Below are positions 7,440 through 7,914 of a stretch of DNA of 7,914 bases, one piece after another. The notes under the pieces were generated by a model that was not told the origin of the DNA, did no database searches, and saw nothing but the letters and a program-made list of their open reading frames with translations. Made by a program: the position numbers and the translations under genes. Source of the stretch: Syntrophales bacterium (GTDB lineage: Bacteria; Desulfobacterota; Syntrophia; Syntrophales; UBA2210); the NCBI GenBank assembly GCA_030655735.1, contig JAUSPK010000126.1, positions 1 through 7,914 on the forward strand. The letters run 5' to 3'. Every line of letters begins with the position of its first letter. The stretch's first letter is position 1.

Positions 7440-7469
7440 ATTAGAACCACTTTAAGCTCAATTTGTCAA
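7440..7469 (-). promoter_or_regulatory. Sigma70-type promoter driving recG and probably the downstream operon
   Basis: Reading on the minus strand, a perfect -35 box TTGACA (7469-7464) is separated by 18 bases from TCTAAT (7445-7440), five of six matches to TATAAT. Transcription would begin near 7433, giving a leader of about 43 bases before the recG ATG. It is the only near-consensus promoter I find in the non-coding parts of the window, and all genes to its left point the same way with small gaps or overlaps, so it probably serves recG through iorA. The hexamers and spacing are read directly; activity is inferred. Confidence 0.72.
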
Positions 7470-7581
7470 TGATATTCGGGATAAAGATTTGGAGGATTAT
7501 GGATGAGACGAACGTAATGGCCGCAGCAGATCAATCAATGACATTTTCTGGAAAGATTTATTTTATGGGGAAATAACGCGA
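7470..7581. other. Intergenic region between the right-edge gene and the recG promoter
   Basis: About 110 bases lie between the stop of the AT-rich right-edge gene and the recG -35 box. I see no RNA gene and no convincing terminator. There is an AT-only inverted repeat TTATTT/AAATAA near 7560-7576, too weak to call. The 11-base word TCAATGAYATT occurs twice, at 7466-7476 (overlapping the -35 box) and 7535-7545, with one difference. A 25-codon plus-strand frame with a nearby GGAGG is considered and rejected separately. Confidence 0.5.
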
Positions 7582-7914
7582 CTAATCACCCGCGTGGGTT
7601 TTTGCATCGGCTGAATTAGCGTTACTAGCTGCGAGTTCGATTTTGCTTAGATGTTCATTTATAAGATTTAAAAAAGGGCGATCTTCCTTTATAGAATAGC
7701 CGTCATTGGTAATTGCAATAGATTCCAACTCTGTCAAATATTCATATTGGGATACCTCCCAGACAATGCCATAGAGATCTGCGAGATAAAGGATAATCTC
7801 GGCATATTCATAAAACTCATATTGAGTATACCTTATAACACTCTCACCATTTTCAACACGTGCGAAATCAAAATGACTTTTATAATCTATGTGTGTCTTT
7901 TTACTTAAAAATCC
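7582..7914 (-). CDS. Unknown protein, C-terminal 110 residues (partial at right edge), AT-rich
   Basis: The minus strand is open from the right window edge to TAG at 7584-7582, giving 110 residues with the start outside the window. I do not recognise the family. The visible part has an acidic and aromatic-rich section (YTQYEFYEYAEIILYLADLY, roughly residues 29-48), a predicted helical stretch ending LNLINEHLSKIELAA, and a polar tail NANSADAKTHAGD. There is no transmembrane segment. Codon use is ordinary for an AT-rich gene, and an open frame of this length in AT-rich sequence, where stops are frequent by chance, supports real coding. Hand-counted GC is about 36%, against 70% in a sampled recG line (5281-5340), so it may have a different origin from the operon. 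It shares the operon strand, but the strong promoter after it suggests separate transcription. It could be an intact gene's end or a remnant of one. Confidence 0.6.
   Translation of the reverse strand, partial: GFLSKKTHIDYKSHFDFARVENGESVIRYTQYEFYEYAEIILYLADLYGIVWEVSQYEYLTELESIAITNDGYSIKEDRPFLNLINEHLSKIELAASNANSADAKTHAGD

Noticed and set aside
7499..7576. 25-codon plus-strand frame after GGAGG (7491-7495) in the intergenic region
   Set aside because: Spacing from GGAGG to the ATG is only 3 bases, there is no promoter of quality on that strand, and the peptide matches nothing I know. It is short enough to be chance.
7558..7576. AT-only inverted repeat downstream of the right-edge gene as its terminator
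   Set aside because: TTATTT/AAATAA has no GC pairs and no U-run placed after it on the minus strand; stability would be very low.
7588..7605. ACCC-GCGT-GGGT followed by TTTTT on the plus strand, terminator-like
   Set aside because: The stem is only 4 bp, it lies within the coding end of the minus-strand gene, and there is no plus-strand gene to terminate.
1..7914. CRISPR arrays, insertion sequences, tRNA or rRNA genes
   Set aside because: No regularly spaced repeats, transposase motifs, terminal inverted repeats, or tRNA/rRNA-like conserved segments were found by reading either strand.

Overview
The window reads as part of a chromosome from an anaerobic, GC-rich bacterium, most likely a Desulfobacterota (former Deltaproteobacteria) lineage or close relative. 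This rests on three inferred points: a 2-oxoacid:ferredoxin oxidoreductase of the IorA type (an oxygen-sensitive, ferredoxin-linked enzyme), a RecG with a long N-terminal extension, and a homoserine dehydrogenase gene overlapping an archaeal-type phosphoglycerate-mutase-like gene. No 16S or other decisive marker is present, so the placement is tentative.

Layout: every convincing gene lies on the minus strand, so the operon reads from right to left. At the far right (7582-7914) is the C-terminal end of an AT-rich gene of unknown function that enters from outside the window. A non-coding stretch (7470-7581) follows, then a near-consensus sigma70-type promoter (7440-7469). Next come recG (4931-7390), hom (3512-4840), an apgM-family gene that may be a homoserine kinase (2286-3515), a YbgC/FadM-type hotdog thioesterase (1895-2305), a YfgM-like membrane-anchored TPR protein (1187-1882), and the first 376 codons of iorA (1-1129), which leaves through the left edge. 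Gaps between genes are small: 90 bases recG-hom, 4-base overlap hom-apgM, 20-base overlap apgM-thioesterase, 12 bases thioesterase-TPR, 57 bases TPR-iorA. I see no convincing terminator, so a single transcript from the 7440-7469 promoter through iorA is plausible. The recG-hom gap carries a hairpin at the recG stop and a perfect 15-base dyad, either of which could attenuate or separately control the downstream genes.

Function: RecG remodels stalled replication forks and branched DNA. Hom makes homoserine, and the overlapping alkaline-phosphatase-superfamily gene may phosphorylate it on the way to threonine. The thioesterase and the TPR protein look like small housekeeping or envelope proteins. 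IorA would be the catalytic subunit that decarboxylates aryl-pyruvates from aromatic amino acids and reduces ferredoxin. The grouping mixes DNA repair with amino-acid metabolism; I see no defence system, mobile element, CRISPR array, tRNA or rRNA. The least explained piece is the AT-rich reading frame at the right edge.
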